Positions 27,706-36,953 of a stretch of 64,000 nucleotides of DNA are shown piece by piece. Numbering within the stretch: position 1 is the stretch's first letter; every line of letters begins with the position of its first letter. The stretch lies in the NCBI GenBank assembly GCA_046349875.1, contig JAXMBN010000005.1, positions 62,001 to 126,000 of the forward strand. Direction: 5' to 3'. This DNA is from JAXMBN01 sp046349875 (GTDB lineage: Bacteria > Planctomycetota > Planctomycetia > Pirellulales > Pirellulaceae). The notes beneath the pieces are model-generated. The model saw nothing but the letters and a program-made list of their open reading frames with translations, made no database searches and had not been told where the DNA came from. A program made the position numbers and the translations under genes.

Positions 27706-30636
27706 TTAAGAGTCTCGTCGCAATCGCAACCCTAAAGGCATCGACTCGCCAAATACGGTGGATCGTTCTTCCGTTGTCAATTCTCCACCGTCGCGGACAA
27801 GCCGAATGGTGTGCTCGCCAATTCCGTTCTCCACCATCCATTGCACCACGCGATCTCGCGTGGTCGCTCCAACATCGCGATATCGATCGCCCGTTCGGCG
27901 ACTCAACTGCATTAAGGCAAAGGACTTTTCCATCACTGGAAGATCCAGCGCGAGAAGCATTTCCATCCACGATTCCACTTGAGAGCTGGGCAGAAGTTGA
28001 TGGATCGGTCCATACATGGGCACGCGGCAACCCACCCGCCCCAAGGTCCAGGCCATCGCGGAATGTAAGGTCGACAGTTTCTTGCGAGCCAGCGCCTGAA
28101 GAAGCGACTTGGCCAAACTCGTGCGATCCTTCAGCGCTAAGAGCTCCAGCGAACCGGCCAGTCGCAAGAGTTCCATGGCCTCATTGGTTCGAATACTCTT
28201 GGCATCTTGCGAGAGAATGACTTTCATCCGCGGAGCAATCTCTTGATACAAAGCTTGCTGCTGGCCTGCAGAGAATCCTCCTGCAATGCGACGCCACAAG
28301 ATGATGGCTTCGTCGGCACTGGTCCCTGCACGGAATCGCAATTTGCCTTGCACCTTTCGCCACGTGGTGGCTACCCGCCAATCATCGGCCGCATAACCAT
28401 AACCTGGTCGCAAACAGTATCCCACCAAGTTGATCCAACGCGATTCATGCTGTGCCGAGTGCCGTCGCCCTTCATCCAAGTCGATCAACTTAGACCACAT
28501 ACCTCGCAATAATGATGGAGGCCATTCACCGCGCGGCATGCCGACAGCATCGGCAATCGCCTTGAGCAACTCTCGAGGCTCCAACGTGGGTTGATCACCA
28601 AACGTTTTCTCTAAAAGCCCGGTGGCTTCCAACAATGTCGCGTCGCTGACGATACCTGCTTGCTCGGCCATACCGAGGTGAGCTTGCCGATCCGTCTCGA
28701 CGGTGGAACGAACATCGAAATCCAATTTCCATCGCTGGCTTCCATCCTGCGCTGCACACGCAAGAAGCAAGGTTCCGATCTCGGTGAGCTCTGCTTCCAT
28801 CACCACAGGAATCGGTTCCATTCTTCGCCCACGAGCCGATTCCAAAACAGTCTTGATAGGTGGCATCGGCTTGAAGTGCTCTTCATCCACTTCCAGAATC
28901 GCTCCCGATGAATCGGTTAAACGCGTGCTAGAGACCCAAAGAGGAAACTGCACCGGTTGGCCCAACATCAATTCAAAGGGATGCTGATCGAGTCGAATGG
29001 TATCTCCGGTCTGCGTATCGCCTGGCACCAAACACAGCAATCGTGGCGGGTCTTCTTGGATCTGCAAATAGTAGGACCTCGCCAGCGACGCATCGATACG
29101 AACTCCTTCACCTCGGCGGACCATGCCAAAGTAGGCAGCACCTTGCGCAACGGCCAAGTCCAATCGCGTTCCTTCGAGAACCTGAATCTTCCAGGGCACT
29201 TGGCCCTCTTCCTGAAACCAATGCTCGAGCTGCGCAAGGATGCGACTGCGTATTTGTTCGGCTTCGAGTACACCACCATTGAATAAAATGAAATCGGGCC
29301 GAGCCGCTCGCTCGTCCGTCATTCGATCTCGATCACCCTCTTCGCGCCCCGCAAAGCGATGGTCCCATAAGAACGAAGCCATATGCCGCGTGATGGCGGC
29401 ATCCTGAGCGTATGGCAATCCAAACTCTTGAAAACCAACTGCATTTTGTTGAGGGTGTTCGCGGAGCTTCACGATGGGAAAGAATCCATCGAGCAATACT
29501 TCCCGAACCATCGCATGGTCCAGCGTCAAGGATCGCGTTTGGCTGATCAGCTTTGAACCAGCTCCTGATAAGGTAAGGATATACTCTTGCGGAGGCTGAG
29601 GTCCCAACAATGTTTCTTTGGCCACACGACAATGCAATCGTAGCGAATCCCAGTCTCGCGGTGGCAATGGCTTGCTACCACCCAACTTCTGTTCACAAGC
29701 TCGCGCCAGCGCTAAGTCGAGATTGTCTCCACCTAAGATAAGATGCTGCCCCACAGCAACGCGATGAAGTTTGTGCTCTTCCTGGTTCGGATCCTCAAGA
29801 GGCTTCGCCTCATCAACGTCAGTTGAACTCACCTCGAAAAACTCATCGTTCGATTGGCGGTGGCTCTTCTTCACGCGGATGAGTGTAAAGTCAGTCGTTC
29901 CTCCCCCGATGTCGCAAATCAACACCGATTGCCCAGGCTGAATGATCGACGACCAACTCTCTCCATGTCGATGCAACCAGGCGTAGAACGCCGCTTGGGG
30001 TTCTTCAACGAGCAAAACGCGCGGTAAGCCAGCTAGCTTGGCTGCCTGCACTGTAAGCTCGCGAGCGATCTCATCAAACGATGCTGGCAAGGTAATGATG
30101 ACATCCTGATCTTCCATGAGATGCTGGCGATGCACATGATTCCATGCCTCTCGGATATGACGAAGATAGGCCGCACTCGCTTCCACCGGAGAAAGCAAAC
30201 GCACATCTTCATCACCGTGCCATGGCAACATCGGAGCCGATCGATCCACCCCATCGTGACACAACCAGCTTTTAGCAGATGCGATTTGACGACCCGGCAT
30301 CTGCAAGCCACGATCGCGAGCGAGCGCACCAACGACATAAGGATGCGATGGATCGAGTGCGCTCGACGAAGGCATCGACTGCTTTTCATGTTCCGTCAAT
30401 TGATAATGAAACGACGGAAGCGTATCCCGCTTTTCAACCAGCGACCAATCGACGCGTTGCTCGATCGAAAATGTCTCGACCTTCTTTGCATTCGCCTCGG
30501 TATCGACATAGCCAACCGCACAATTCGTCGTTCCAAGATCGATTCCGATCACGTAACGACTTGGCGGTTTCTCAAAGGCGCGATCCAACTGAGACGATCC
30601 GCCATCTTCCGCGCCCAAAGAGATAGACAAACTCAT
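27706..30636 (-). CDS. Large Hsp70-family protein
   Basis: About 976 residues. The ATPase domain shows phosphate 1 (IGIDLGTTNCAVGYVD), phosphate 2 (ICDIGGGTTDFTLI), VEEPQAAFYAW and an adenosine-type motif (ILFNGGVLEAEQIRSRI). A beta region follows (PLWVSSTRL ... MEAELTEIGTLLL), replacing a standard substrate-binding domain. The last ~330 residues are helical and unlike the DnaK lid. This matches bacterial Hsp70-like proteins of unknown client that are longer than DnaK (about 640). The second ATG (30636) is chosen; ATG 30657 is an alternative. No DnaJ or GrpE gene is near. Confidence 0.83.
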   Translation of the reverse strand: MSLSISLGAEDGGSSQLDRAFEKPPSRYVIGIDLGTTNCAVGYVDTEANAKKVETFSIEQRVDWSLVEKRDTLPSFHYQLTEHEKQSMPSSSALDPSHPYVVGALARDRGLQMPGRQIASAKSWLCHDGVDRSAPMLPWHGDEDVRLLSPVEASAAYLRHIREAWNHVHRQHLMEDQDVIITLPASFDEIARELTVQAAKLAGLPRVLLVEEPQAAFYAWLHRHGESWSSIIQPGQSVLICDIGGGTTDFTLIRVKKSHRQSNDEFFEVSSTDVDEAKPLEDPNQEEHKLHRVAVGQHLILGGDNLDLALARACEQKLGGSKPLPPRDWDSLRLHCRVAKETLLGPQPPQEYILTLSGAGSKLISQTRSLTLDHAMVREVLLDGFFPIVKLREHPQQNAVGFQEFGLPYAQDAAITRHMASFLWDHRFAGREEGDRDRMTDERAARPDFILFNGGVLEAEQIRSRILAQLEHWFQEEGQVPWKIQVLEGTRLDLAVAQGAAYFGMVRRGEGVRIDASLARSYYLQIQEDPPRLLCLVPGDTQTGDTIRLDQHPFELMLGQPVQFPLWVSSTRLTDSSGAILEVDEEHFKPMPPIKTVLESARGRRMEPIPVVMEAELTEIGTLLLACAAQDGSQRWKLDFDVRSTVETDRQAHLGMAEQAGIVSDATLLEATGLLEKTFGDQPTLEPRELLKAIADAVGMPRGEWPPSLLRGMWSKLIDLDEGRRHSAQHESRWINLVGYCLRPGYGYAADDWRVATTWRKVQGKLRFRAGTSADEAIILWRRIAGGFSAGQQQALYQEIAPRMKVILSQDAKSIRTNEAMELLRLAGSLELLALKDRTSLAKSLLQALARKKLSTLHSAMAWTLGRVGCRVPMYGPIHQLLPSSQVESWMEMLLALDLPVMEKSFALMQLSRRTGDRYRDVGATTRDRVVQWMVENGIGEHTIRLVRDGGELTTEERSTVFGESMPLGLRLRRDS

Positions 30637-30762
30637 CCCCCAACAATCCGTATCCACAATTCACAAGCTTGGTAGCCGATTCTCAACGCACTGACAGACT
30701 AACTACCATACTTCGTTTTGATCTTCGCGCAGAGGGGATCTGCTATGAAACTCGGGTTTCCT

Positions 30763-31878
30763 CTAGAGAAACAAGGCAGCTTCCGCAACCAATCCTGGTC
30801 CGAAGGCGAGCGCCACCAAGGGTGGCCCCATTCCTTCCCGCCGCATCCGGTCCAAAATAAACATCACCGTGGGAGACGACATATTCCCGCACTCTCGCAA
30901 CACTTCGGTCGAAATCCGTGTCGCCGACTCGGGCAACCCTAATGCTTCGCACGTTGCGGAAAGAATGCGAGGCCCTCCGGGATGCACTGCCCAATGCGCT
31001 ATCTGCTCGCAGCTCAGTCCATAAGGTGCCAACCAGCTTTGCAGCCAAGGCTTGAGTTCCCGCTGAATCAACTCGGGCACTTGTGGCGACAAAGACATCT
31101 GAAAACCATGATCACCAATTTTCCAGGTCATCATCGCTTCCGATTCCGGAATGCGGAACGAGCCGTTGGCGGCCAATTGACGATACGCAAAAGGAGATCG
31201 TTCGTCGTCTTGCATCTCAAGAATCGCTGCAGCGGCTCCATCAGCAAACAACGAATTCGCAACGACTTGCTGGGGCTCGTCCGTATACTGATGATGCAAC
31301 GAACACAACTCGACGGCGCACACTAAGACCTTTGCCTTCGGCTCTGTTGCCGCATAGGCTCGCGCCGTACGAAGCCCATTGAGAAAACCATGGCACCCCA
31401 TGAACCCAACATGCGTCCGCGATGTCTCCGGCGATAGTCCGAGACGCGGATACAACTCCAAATCAAATCCAGGTGCACCGAATCCACTACACGATACCGT
31501 TACAAGATGTGTGATCTCATCGGCCGAGCTTCCTGCATCGCGCAGGGCAGACAAACAGGCCTGCTCAGCAAGTTCGGGCGCCGATCGCTGATAAAAATCC
31601 ATGCGAGCCTTCGTAGTGGGTCCTCGATCGTCAAGCGATTTTGCCGGCGTATAAAACGTTTGCCGCGTTAAGGGATCTCCTTGCTCACCTTCCAACACGA
31701 CACAATGTCGTTTACGAACTCCCGATCGACGATACAAGATCGAAAGCAACTGAGCCTTCTTATCTGCTGCAGCGTCATCGCTCCAACGACGCAATCGATC
31801 GGCAGCCTGCGCCGCGTCGGTTTGCTCCACGCTCCCGCTCGGAAGCGCAGTTCCCATTCCGCGAATGGCGATTCTCAT
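30763..31878 (-). CDS. Type III polyketide synthase
   Basis: 371 residues of the chalcone/stilbene synthase family. The triad is visible: Cys162 in GFMGCHGFLNGLRTA, His299 in HWAVHPGGPRIL, Asn332 in RECGNMSSPTVMF. The C-terminal loop ALAFGPGLVAE matches the family GFGPG signature. Such enzymes extend an acyl-CoA starter with malonyl-CoA units and cyclise it to resorcinols, pyrones or phloroglucinols. It follows a methyltransferase and an FAD oxidoreductase gene on the same strand (72-base gap), an arrangement resembling the srsABC phenolic-lipid operon type. Starter and product are unknown. Confidence 0.93.
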   Translation of the reverse strand: MRIAIRGMGTALPSGSVEQTDAAQAADRLRRWSDDAAADKKAQLLSILYRRSGVRKRHCVVLEGEQGDPLTRQTFYTPAKSLDDRGPTTKARMDFYQRSAPELAEQACLSALRDAGSSADEITHLVTVSCSGFGAPGFDLELYPRLGLSPETSRTHVGFMGCHGFLNGLRTARAYAATEPKAKVLVCAVELCSLHHQYTDEPQQVVANSLFADGAAAAILEMQDDERSPFAYRQLAANGSFRIPESEAMMTWKIGDHGFQMSLSPQVPELIQRELKPWLQSWLAPYGLSCEQIAHWAVHPGGPRILSATCEALGLPESATRISTEVLRECGNMSSPTVMFILDRMRREGMGPPLVALAFGPGLVAEAALFL

Positions 31879-31950
31879 AGATTCCAGCTTTCGATCAAAA
31901 AGTTATATTGCTCTGCTTCAATCTGTTCCGATTCCCTTCGCACTTGAGCG

Positions 31951-33126
31951 TCAACCCAAAGTAGCCGAAGGACTCCCCACGACGTATTGAATCGCGCGAT
32001 CTGCGACCCCGGGAAACCAACGAGTAGTCCGCAGAGCCACATTCGACAACCAAGGACTTCGCAAGACCTGGGTCAAACCGCGGCAAAACCACTGATGCTT
32101 GCGAACATCACTTTCCATGCAGCGTAGCCATTCGGCTTCGAACGAAGGATTCCATTGGCGGCACGCGGCATCAATCCATGGTCCCAACATATCGGCTTCA
32201 CGCAAAGCCCATGCCATCCCTTCCCCCGTAAAGGGTTCGACATACCCAGTCGCATCCCCTACCAAGAACAATCGCTCCATGGCAACCCGCATCCGTCGAC
32301 GGGTCAATGCGGGTGTGCCTGTCCACGAAACACTCTTCATGTCTTCGGGAACCGGCAGTTGACACTGATCAAGCAGATCAACGATGACCTCCCCAATGCT
32401 TCCTCGCTTGCGAATCGCTCGCGCGTCCAACGCAGCAGCCACGTTCCACTGCTCCGATTCGACCGGTGCCATCCCGACATAGCCTTCCTTGCCAACCGCC
32501 ATCCATAAATCCGACGATGCATAGATGGGCAAACTGGGTCTTGCCATCACCGCACCAACGCCAATGCGAGCCCCCGATGCCACGTGACTTTCCAATTCCG
32601 CAAATCCCGATAGGCAACTCGACACCAATCCACTCGCGGCCACAATCACTTTGCCGTATACGGAAACCTTTTCGTGGCCTTGTGAAAGTACGACTCTTCG
32701 CCGCTCCTCTTCGATCGCGCTGATGGTGGCTGTAGTTCCCATGCTCACTTCAACACCTTCGCCTCGCGCATGTTGAACCAAGCAATCATCCATCGTCGAT
32801 CGCGAAATCGATATCATACTCGGCAATGTCCAATGCCCTCGCAGCTTCCCTTGAACAAGCTGAAAGGCTTCCAGTGGCACAGCACCAGCATCCAACAACA
32901 AATCGCGTAGACCATGCTGCTGCAGCACGTGTTGGGCGCGTCCATTGAGACATCCTCCGCAGACCTTGGCTCGAGGAAAATGCTTGGCTTCAACAAGCAA
33001 AGTCTTCCACCCCTTGCGCAACGCCAAGATCGAACTCAACACACCCGCCGGCCCTGCCCCGATGACGATGACATCCCAGGTTGTATCCAATGATCCTAAA
33101 GGGCGAGTCGCAGTATGAACCGTCAC
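31951..33126 (-). CDS. FAD-dependent oxidoreductase (geranylgeranyl-reductase/hydroxylase type)
   Basis: About 391 residues. The FAD-binding GxGxxG motif is in WDVIVIGAGPAGVLSS. KVCGGCLNGRAQHVL is typical of geranylgeranyl-reductase-like flavoproteins, and VGDATGYVEPFTGEGMAWAL is the FAD ribityl-binding GD motif. In phenolic-lipid operons a flavoprotein hydroxylates the aromatic ring; here either hydroxylation or reduction is possible. The GTG at 33126 overlaps the upstream methyltransferase stop (GTGA), suggesting coupling. ATG 33156 and 33180 are alternatives with larger overlaps. It sits between the methyltransferase and the type III PKS. Confidence 0.85.
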   Translation of the reverse strand: MTVHTATRPLGSLDTTWDVIVIGAGPAGVLSSILALRKGWKTLLVEAKHFPRAKVCGGCLNGRAQHVLQQHGLRDLLLDAGAVPLEAFQLVQGKLRGHWTLPSMISISRSTMDDCLVQHARGEGVEVSMGTTATISAIEEERRRVVLSQGHEKVSVYGKVIVAASGLVSSCLSGFAELESHVASGARIGVGAVMARPSLPIYASSDLWMAVGKEGYVGMAPVESEQWNVAAALDARAIRKRGSIGEVIVDLLDQCQLPVPEDMKSVSWTGTPALTRRRMRVAMERLFLVGDATGYVEPFTGEGMAWALREADMLGPWIDAACRQWNPSFEAEWLRCMESDVRKHQWFCRGLTQVLRSPWLSNVALRTTRWFPGVADRAIQYVVGSPSATLG

Positions 33127-33857
33127 GCGCCGTTCCGATCGTCTATCGTTTCCCATTCCAACAAAAAACGCTGAGGCCAATGGCGACGAATGCTAGGCAT
33201 CTTCACTCCTGCTTGCGCTGCCATCTGGAGTATTTCATCCTCGCGGAACGCAGCGCGAACGCTCATCGGACCGTCCACGCGAACCACGGGCGAACGCGTC
33301 AAAACGCGACACGCAACATGCGCTAACCACAGACCGATGCGCGTCCTCCGGAGATCATCAATCAACACTAATCGCTTGGCCGATCCAACCATCTTGGCCA
33401 TTAAAGCCGTCGCGTCTTCTTTCGTGAGATGATGCAAGAATAAGGTGCATTGGATGACGTCAAAGGTATCTCCAAACGGATCTTGCAAAACATCGTGGAC
33501 TTCAAAGGTCACCGATTCTTGCACTTCCCTTGATTGCACCGCAAGCAATTGCTGACTGATCTCGATCGCCGATGGACTTCGATCCCACCCAACGATTTGT
33601 ACCCGAGCTCCCAAGGCGTTCAAGCTCTTCGCCAGCTTGATCGTGACATCTCCACCACCACATGCCAAGTCGAGAATGCGAATGGGTTTAGCAGGATCAA
33701 ATGGTAGTCGCTTTCGTAATGACCGAATCAAGACATCCGACGTACCACTCAAACGATTCACCCGACGCAATCCGCGCAGAGCCCGATCGTGCAACGCAAA
33801 ATCCAGCGATGGATCATCCATCCATTCTTCTTCAAGCACTCGCTCTGCAAGACTCAT
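33123..33857 (-). CDS. Class I SAM-dependent methyltransferase
   Basis: 244 residues. SAM motif I is RILDLACGGGDVTIKLA; motif II/III include VGWDRSPSAIEI and FDVIQCTLFLHHL, the latter typical of UbiE-like or small-molecule methyltransferases. First gene of the operon methyltransferase, FAD oxidoreductase, type III PKS. It could methylate the polyketide product's ring or hydroxyl. A divergent gap of ~334 bases separates it from the YceI gene. Target assignment is inference from context. Confidence 0.85.
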   Translation of the reverse strand: MSLAERVLEEEWMDDPSLDFALHDRALRGLRRVNRLSGTSDVLIRSLRKRLPFDPAKPIRILDLACGGGDVTIKLAKSLNALGARVQIVGWDRSPSAIEISQQLLAVQSREVQESVTFEVHDVLQDPFGDTFDVIQCTLFLHHLTKEDATALMAKMVGSAKRLVLIDDLRRTRIGLWLAHVACRVLTRSPVVRVDGPMSVRAAFREDEILQMAAQAGVKMPSIRRHWPQRFLLEWETIDDRNGA

Positions 33858-34191
33858 CGATGTCGTTTTCTCAATTCTTCATGGCGATCGCGATCGTCCC
33901 GTTCGAGAACTTTCGTCCTCCAGACTCGATTCATTGTTACCGAATCCATCGCCGAGGGTAGGGTTCTTCCCGTGAATCATCCACGATTCACTCGATACTC
34001 CAAAATCGAATACCAAACGAATGCGAAATGCCATGAAAACGATGAAAACACAGGGCTAGCAAAGCAAAATGCCGCAGCGAACCGCCTTGACAGAAGCGAA
34101 TCGAAGTGCGCATAACCACAGAACAGGCAATGGGAATGCTCCGATACCATTCGAAAGCCATGGCATCTTCGCCAAGGATGAGGAAAACAAA
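33858..34191. promoter_or_regulatory. Divergent intergenic region between the type III PKS operon and the YceI group
   Basis: 334 bases between two divergent starts, so it should contain promoters for both directions. No convincing -35/-10 pair or operator was identified by eye. It is A-rich near 34010-34070. The ribosome-binding site of the YceI gene (GAGGAAAACAAA before ATG 34192) lies at its right end. Confidence 0.4.
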
Positions 34192-34947
34192 ATGTTCGTA
34201 AGTTCAAAGCGGCAATACCTTCCATCGCGTGCGGCTTGGATCGGAATGGCCCTTTCACTTTCCTCCCTCTTTGCATCTCCCCTGCTCGTTTTGCGAGCCC
34301 AAAATCCGAATACTCAGAATCCAAGTACCCAGAATCCGAATGCGGGCGCACCCGCAGCCACGCAAACGTTTTCCAGCGGTGATGTCGAACTACAGTATAG
34401 TCGTGTCTTTATCTTCGTTGGAAAGAGGGGTGCCGGTCATGAACACGCCATCGAGGGCAGATTACAAAAGGGAAAGCTTCTCGTAAATCAACCCAGCGAA
34501 CGGGAAGGCCAAATGGGAGAACTCGTCTTCGATATGAGTTCATTCGATGCAGACACCGACGTTGCCCGCAAGTACATCGGCCTTGAAGGGTCGATCGACG
34601 AAAGCACCCGCAAAGCTGTCAACGAAAACATGCTCGGCAAAGGTGTGCTCGATGTCAATCGCTTCCCGCAAGCAACATTCGTTGCCACAAAGATTGTTGC
34701 AACAGGCAATAAGAGCAAACGCGGGCTCCCCGAAATCAAGGTCATTGGGAATTTCACTTTGCATGGAGAAACGCGTCCTGTCGAGTTTTTAGCGGATGGC
34801 GAATCGGCCAATGGTTGGATTCGCGTTCGCGGTTCGTTTTCAATTTTGCAAACCGACTATGGAATCAAACCATTCACCAAACTTCTCGGAGCGGTAGGGG
34901 TAACCGACAAGCTCGATATTTATGGTGATCTCTTCATTGCACCGTAA
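34192..34947 (+). CDS. Exported YceI-family lipid-binding protein
   Basis: 251 residues. The start ATG 34192 has GAGGAA upstream and gives a signal peptide (IGMALSLSSLFASPLLVLRAQ). A short Asn/Pro/Thr/Gln repeat linker (QNPNTQNPSTQNPN) follows. The YceI lipocalin-like barrel is visible: ELVFDMSSFDAD, NMLGKGVLDVNRFPQATFVA, IGNFTLHGETRPVEF, GSFSILQTDYGIKPF. Characterised members bind long isoprenoid or quinone-type lipids in the periplasm. Its position opposite the type III PKS operon and before two methyltransferase genes suggests it may bind that pathway's lipid. Confidence 0.87.
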   Translation: MFVSSKRQYLPSRAAWIGMALSLSSLFASPLLVLRAQNPNTQNPSTQNPNAGAPAATQTFSSGDVELQYSRVFIFVGKRGAGHEHAIEGRLQKGKLLVNQPSEREGQMGELVFDMSSFDADTDVARKYIGLEGSIDESTRKAVNENMLGKGVLDVNRFPQATFVATKIVATGNKSKRGLPEIKVIGNFTLHGETRPVEFLADGESANGWIRVRGSFSILQTDYGIKPFTKLLGAVGVTDKLDIYGDLFIAP

Positions 34948-35064
34948 CCTAGGAACACCTTGGCATCGACTTCATTGATATCTAATACGCTTTCCAAATT
35001 CTTTCTCACAATTACCTCACTTCGTTGTTTGCATCGCTGACCCACTCCCTCGAAGGAACTTCAC

Positions 35065-35916
35065 TTGATCGGCTGTGACACCGTTAAGAAATCGGTCATT
35101 CAGAATCATTACGATTGGTCGACGTTATTCTATCGTTTGCTTTGGGGCCCCCACATTCATCATGGTCTTTGGCATGCTGACGAACCACCTCTGCAAGCTC
35201 AACAACAACTTACTGAAACGATGGCCAAGCTCGCTGGTATCCACGGCGGTGAAACCGTAATCGATATCGGATGTGGCATGGGTGGCTCCAGCATCTTGCT
35301 GGCGAATCAGTTCGGATGCGATGTAACCGGCGTTACCCTTTCGCCGATTCAACGCCGATGGGCTCAATGGGCTTCGCAACTACGCCTCCAAAAAGGTCGC
35401 ACCAAATTCTTGCGAGCCGATGCCGAGGCCATCGATTTTCCCGATGCGAACGCAGATGTGGTTTGGAGTATCGAATGCACCGAACATCTATTCGATAAAC
35501 CGTCGTTCTTCGAAAAGTGCGGCCGCTGGCTCAAACCGGGAGGCCGCTTGGCAATCTGCGCCTGGTTATGCGGAGACGATGAGTCCTCGCCAAACACACA
35601 GCGACTCGTACATGAAGTTTGCGAAGGTTTCTTTTGCCCCTCGCTGGGAACCCAAGCTGATTACCGTCAATGGTTCGAACAAGCGGGCCTGCGAAACGTA
35701 ACGACCGAAATCTGGACCGATAAAGTCTTGAAGACTTGGGAGATCTGCCGTGACCGCGTGGAACGAACCAAGGTTCGATGGTTGGCCAAAATGCTTGGCC
35801 AAGATCATGTTCTCTTTCTCGATCGTTTCGATGCCATTCTTGAAGCGTATCGCACACGCGCTATGGAGTACGGATGCTTCATTGCTGAACGCCCACGAGG
35901 CAGTCAACCCTCTTAA
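35065..35916 (+). CDS. SAM methyltransferase similar to gamma-tocopherol methyltransferases
   Basis: 283 residues. HIHHGLWHADEPPLQAQQQL near the N-terminus and motif I VIDIGCGMGGSSILLA resemble tocopherol/plastoquinol-type C- or O-methyltransferases (YGMGXGXXG-type). VWSIECTEHLFDKP and GRWLKPGGRLAICAW follow. The TTG start at 35065 is supported by AAGGA seven bases upstream. It is followed by a strong Shine-Dalgarno and the next gene 17 bases later. A substrate with an aromatic or quinone headgroup would fit the neighbourhood. Confidence 0.82.
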   Translation: MIGCDTVKKSVIQNHYDWSTLFYRLLWGPHIHHGLWHADEPPLQAQQQLTETMAKLAGIHGGETVIDIGCGMGGSSILLANQFGCDVTGVTLSPIQRRWAQWASQLRLQKGRTKFLRADAEAIDFPDANADVVWSIECTEHLFDKPSFFEKCGRWLKPGGRLAICAWLCGDDESSPNTQRLVHEVCEGFFCPSLGTQADYRQWFEQAGLRNVTTEIWTDKVLKTWEICRDRVERTKVRWLAKMLGQDHVLFLDRFDAILEAYRTRAMEYGCFIAERPRGSQPS

Positions 35917-35920
35917 GGAT

Positions 35921-35926
35921 AGGAGG
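35921..35926 (+). promoter_or_regulatory. Strong ribosome-binding site AGGAGG
   Basis: A full AGGAGG, rare in this window, lies 7 bases before ATG 35934. It supports that start and suggests high translation of the membrane methyltransferase-like gene. Confidence 0.85.
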
Positions 35927-35933
35927 CCTTCGC

Positions 35934-36785
35934 ATGAGTTCCTTACCCGCTATGACATCCGTTCCGCTTACCAATAGCCTTGCGACTCCATCGCCGCTGC
36001 AGGATTCAGCGCCATCGCCTCCAATTCTGTCGAAGGCTCCTGCTGCAACTCCAACCATCACGAGGAACCTATGGTTGGTTGGCCTCGTCTTTGGAGTAGG
36101 AACGCAGATCTTCTTCTTGGTCACCGCATGGAATCTATTTTTGTTCTTGCGTTATGGCAGTAGCACTCAAGGAAGCTATTGGATCGCCACCGACACACTC
36201 TTGGCACTCTTCTTCGCTTGGCCTCATAGCCTTCTCTTAGTCCCAAGCGTGCAGAAGCGATTGAAAAGCCTTGTACCAGGCGCCTGGATGGGACTTATTC
36301 ATTGCTCCGTCACCTGCATCAGCCTTTGGATGTTGTATTGGGGATGGAGAACAGTGGATGTCTACCTGTGGAGATTGGAAGGCTGGGCAGCTCAAGGAAT
36401 GCTGTTCGGATTCTACGCTTCTTGGATCGCCCTTTTCTACAGTTTGTATTTGACCGGGATGGGATACCAAACCGGATTGACTCCCTGGTGGTACTGGATC
36501 CGTTCGACTCCACTTCCACGTCGCCCGTTCGTGCGCCACGGAGCCTTTCGCTGGATGCGGCACCCCGTATACATGAGCTTTCTGGGGCTGATATGGTTCA
36601 CCCCCACCATGTCGCTCGACCATGCCATTTTGACGGGCATTTGGACGTTGTATATCTACATCGGAAGCTACATGAAGGACCGCCGTCTGGAACATTTTAT
36701 TGGGGAAGACTATCGAGCCTACGGACGGCAAGTAACGGGCTTTCCCCTGATCGGGTTCGGTCCTTGGGGACGCTTTCGGAACTAG
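35934..36785 (+). CDS. Isoprenylcysteine-methyltransferase-like (ICMT/PEMT) membrane protein
   Basis: 283 residues: a disordered Pro/Ser-rich N-terminus of ~40 residues, then about 6 hydrophobic helices. The C-terminal signature VRHGAFRWMRHPVYMSFLGL followed by KDRRLEHFIGEDYRAYGRQV matches the ICMT/phospholipid methyltransferase family. In Bacillus, an ICMT-family enzyme (BpsB) O-methylates the alkylpyrone made by the neighbouring type III PKS, so the local context here fits a lipid-polyketide methyl transfer step. The start has a perfect Shine-Dalgarno. Confidence 0.84.
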   Translation: MSSLPAMTSVPLTNSLATPSPLQDSAPSPPILSKAPAATPTITRNLWLVGLVFGVGTQIFFLVTAWNLFLFLRYGSSTQGSYWIATDTLLALFFAWPHSLLLVPSVQKRLKSLVPGAWMGLIHCSVTCISLWMLYWGWRTVDVYLWRLEGWAAQGMLFGFYASWIALFYSLYLTGMGYQTGLTPWWYWIRSTPLPRRPFVRHGAFRWMRHPVYMSFLGLIWFTPTMSLDHAILTGIWTLYIYIGSYMKDRRLEHFIGEDYRAYGRQVTGFPLIGFGPWGRFRN

Positions 36786-36953
36786 CGCCAAACGCTCAGT
36801 CCCATTCTGAACTCTCCTGAATCCGACTCCTGCAACGCACTCATTGCGGTTATGATGTGGGGATGAATTATCTCGATGGATAGGCTGGTTGTTCGCACGA
36901 CCCGATCCACCCCTAGATTGTCCCTCAAGTCCCACCTCTACAAAGGACCTTTC

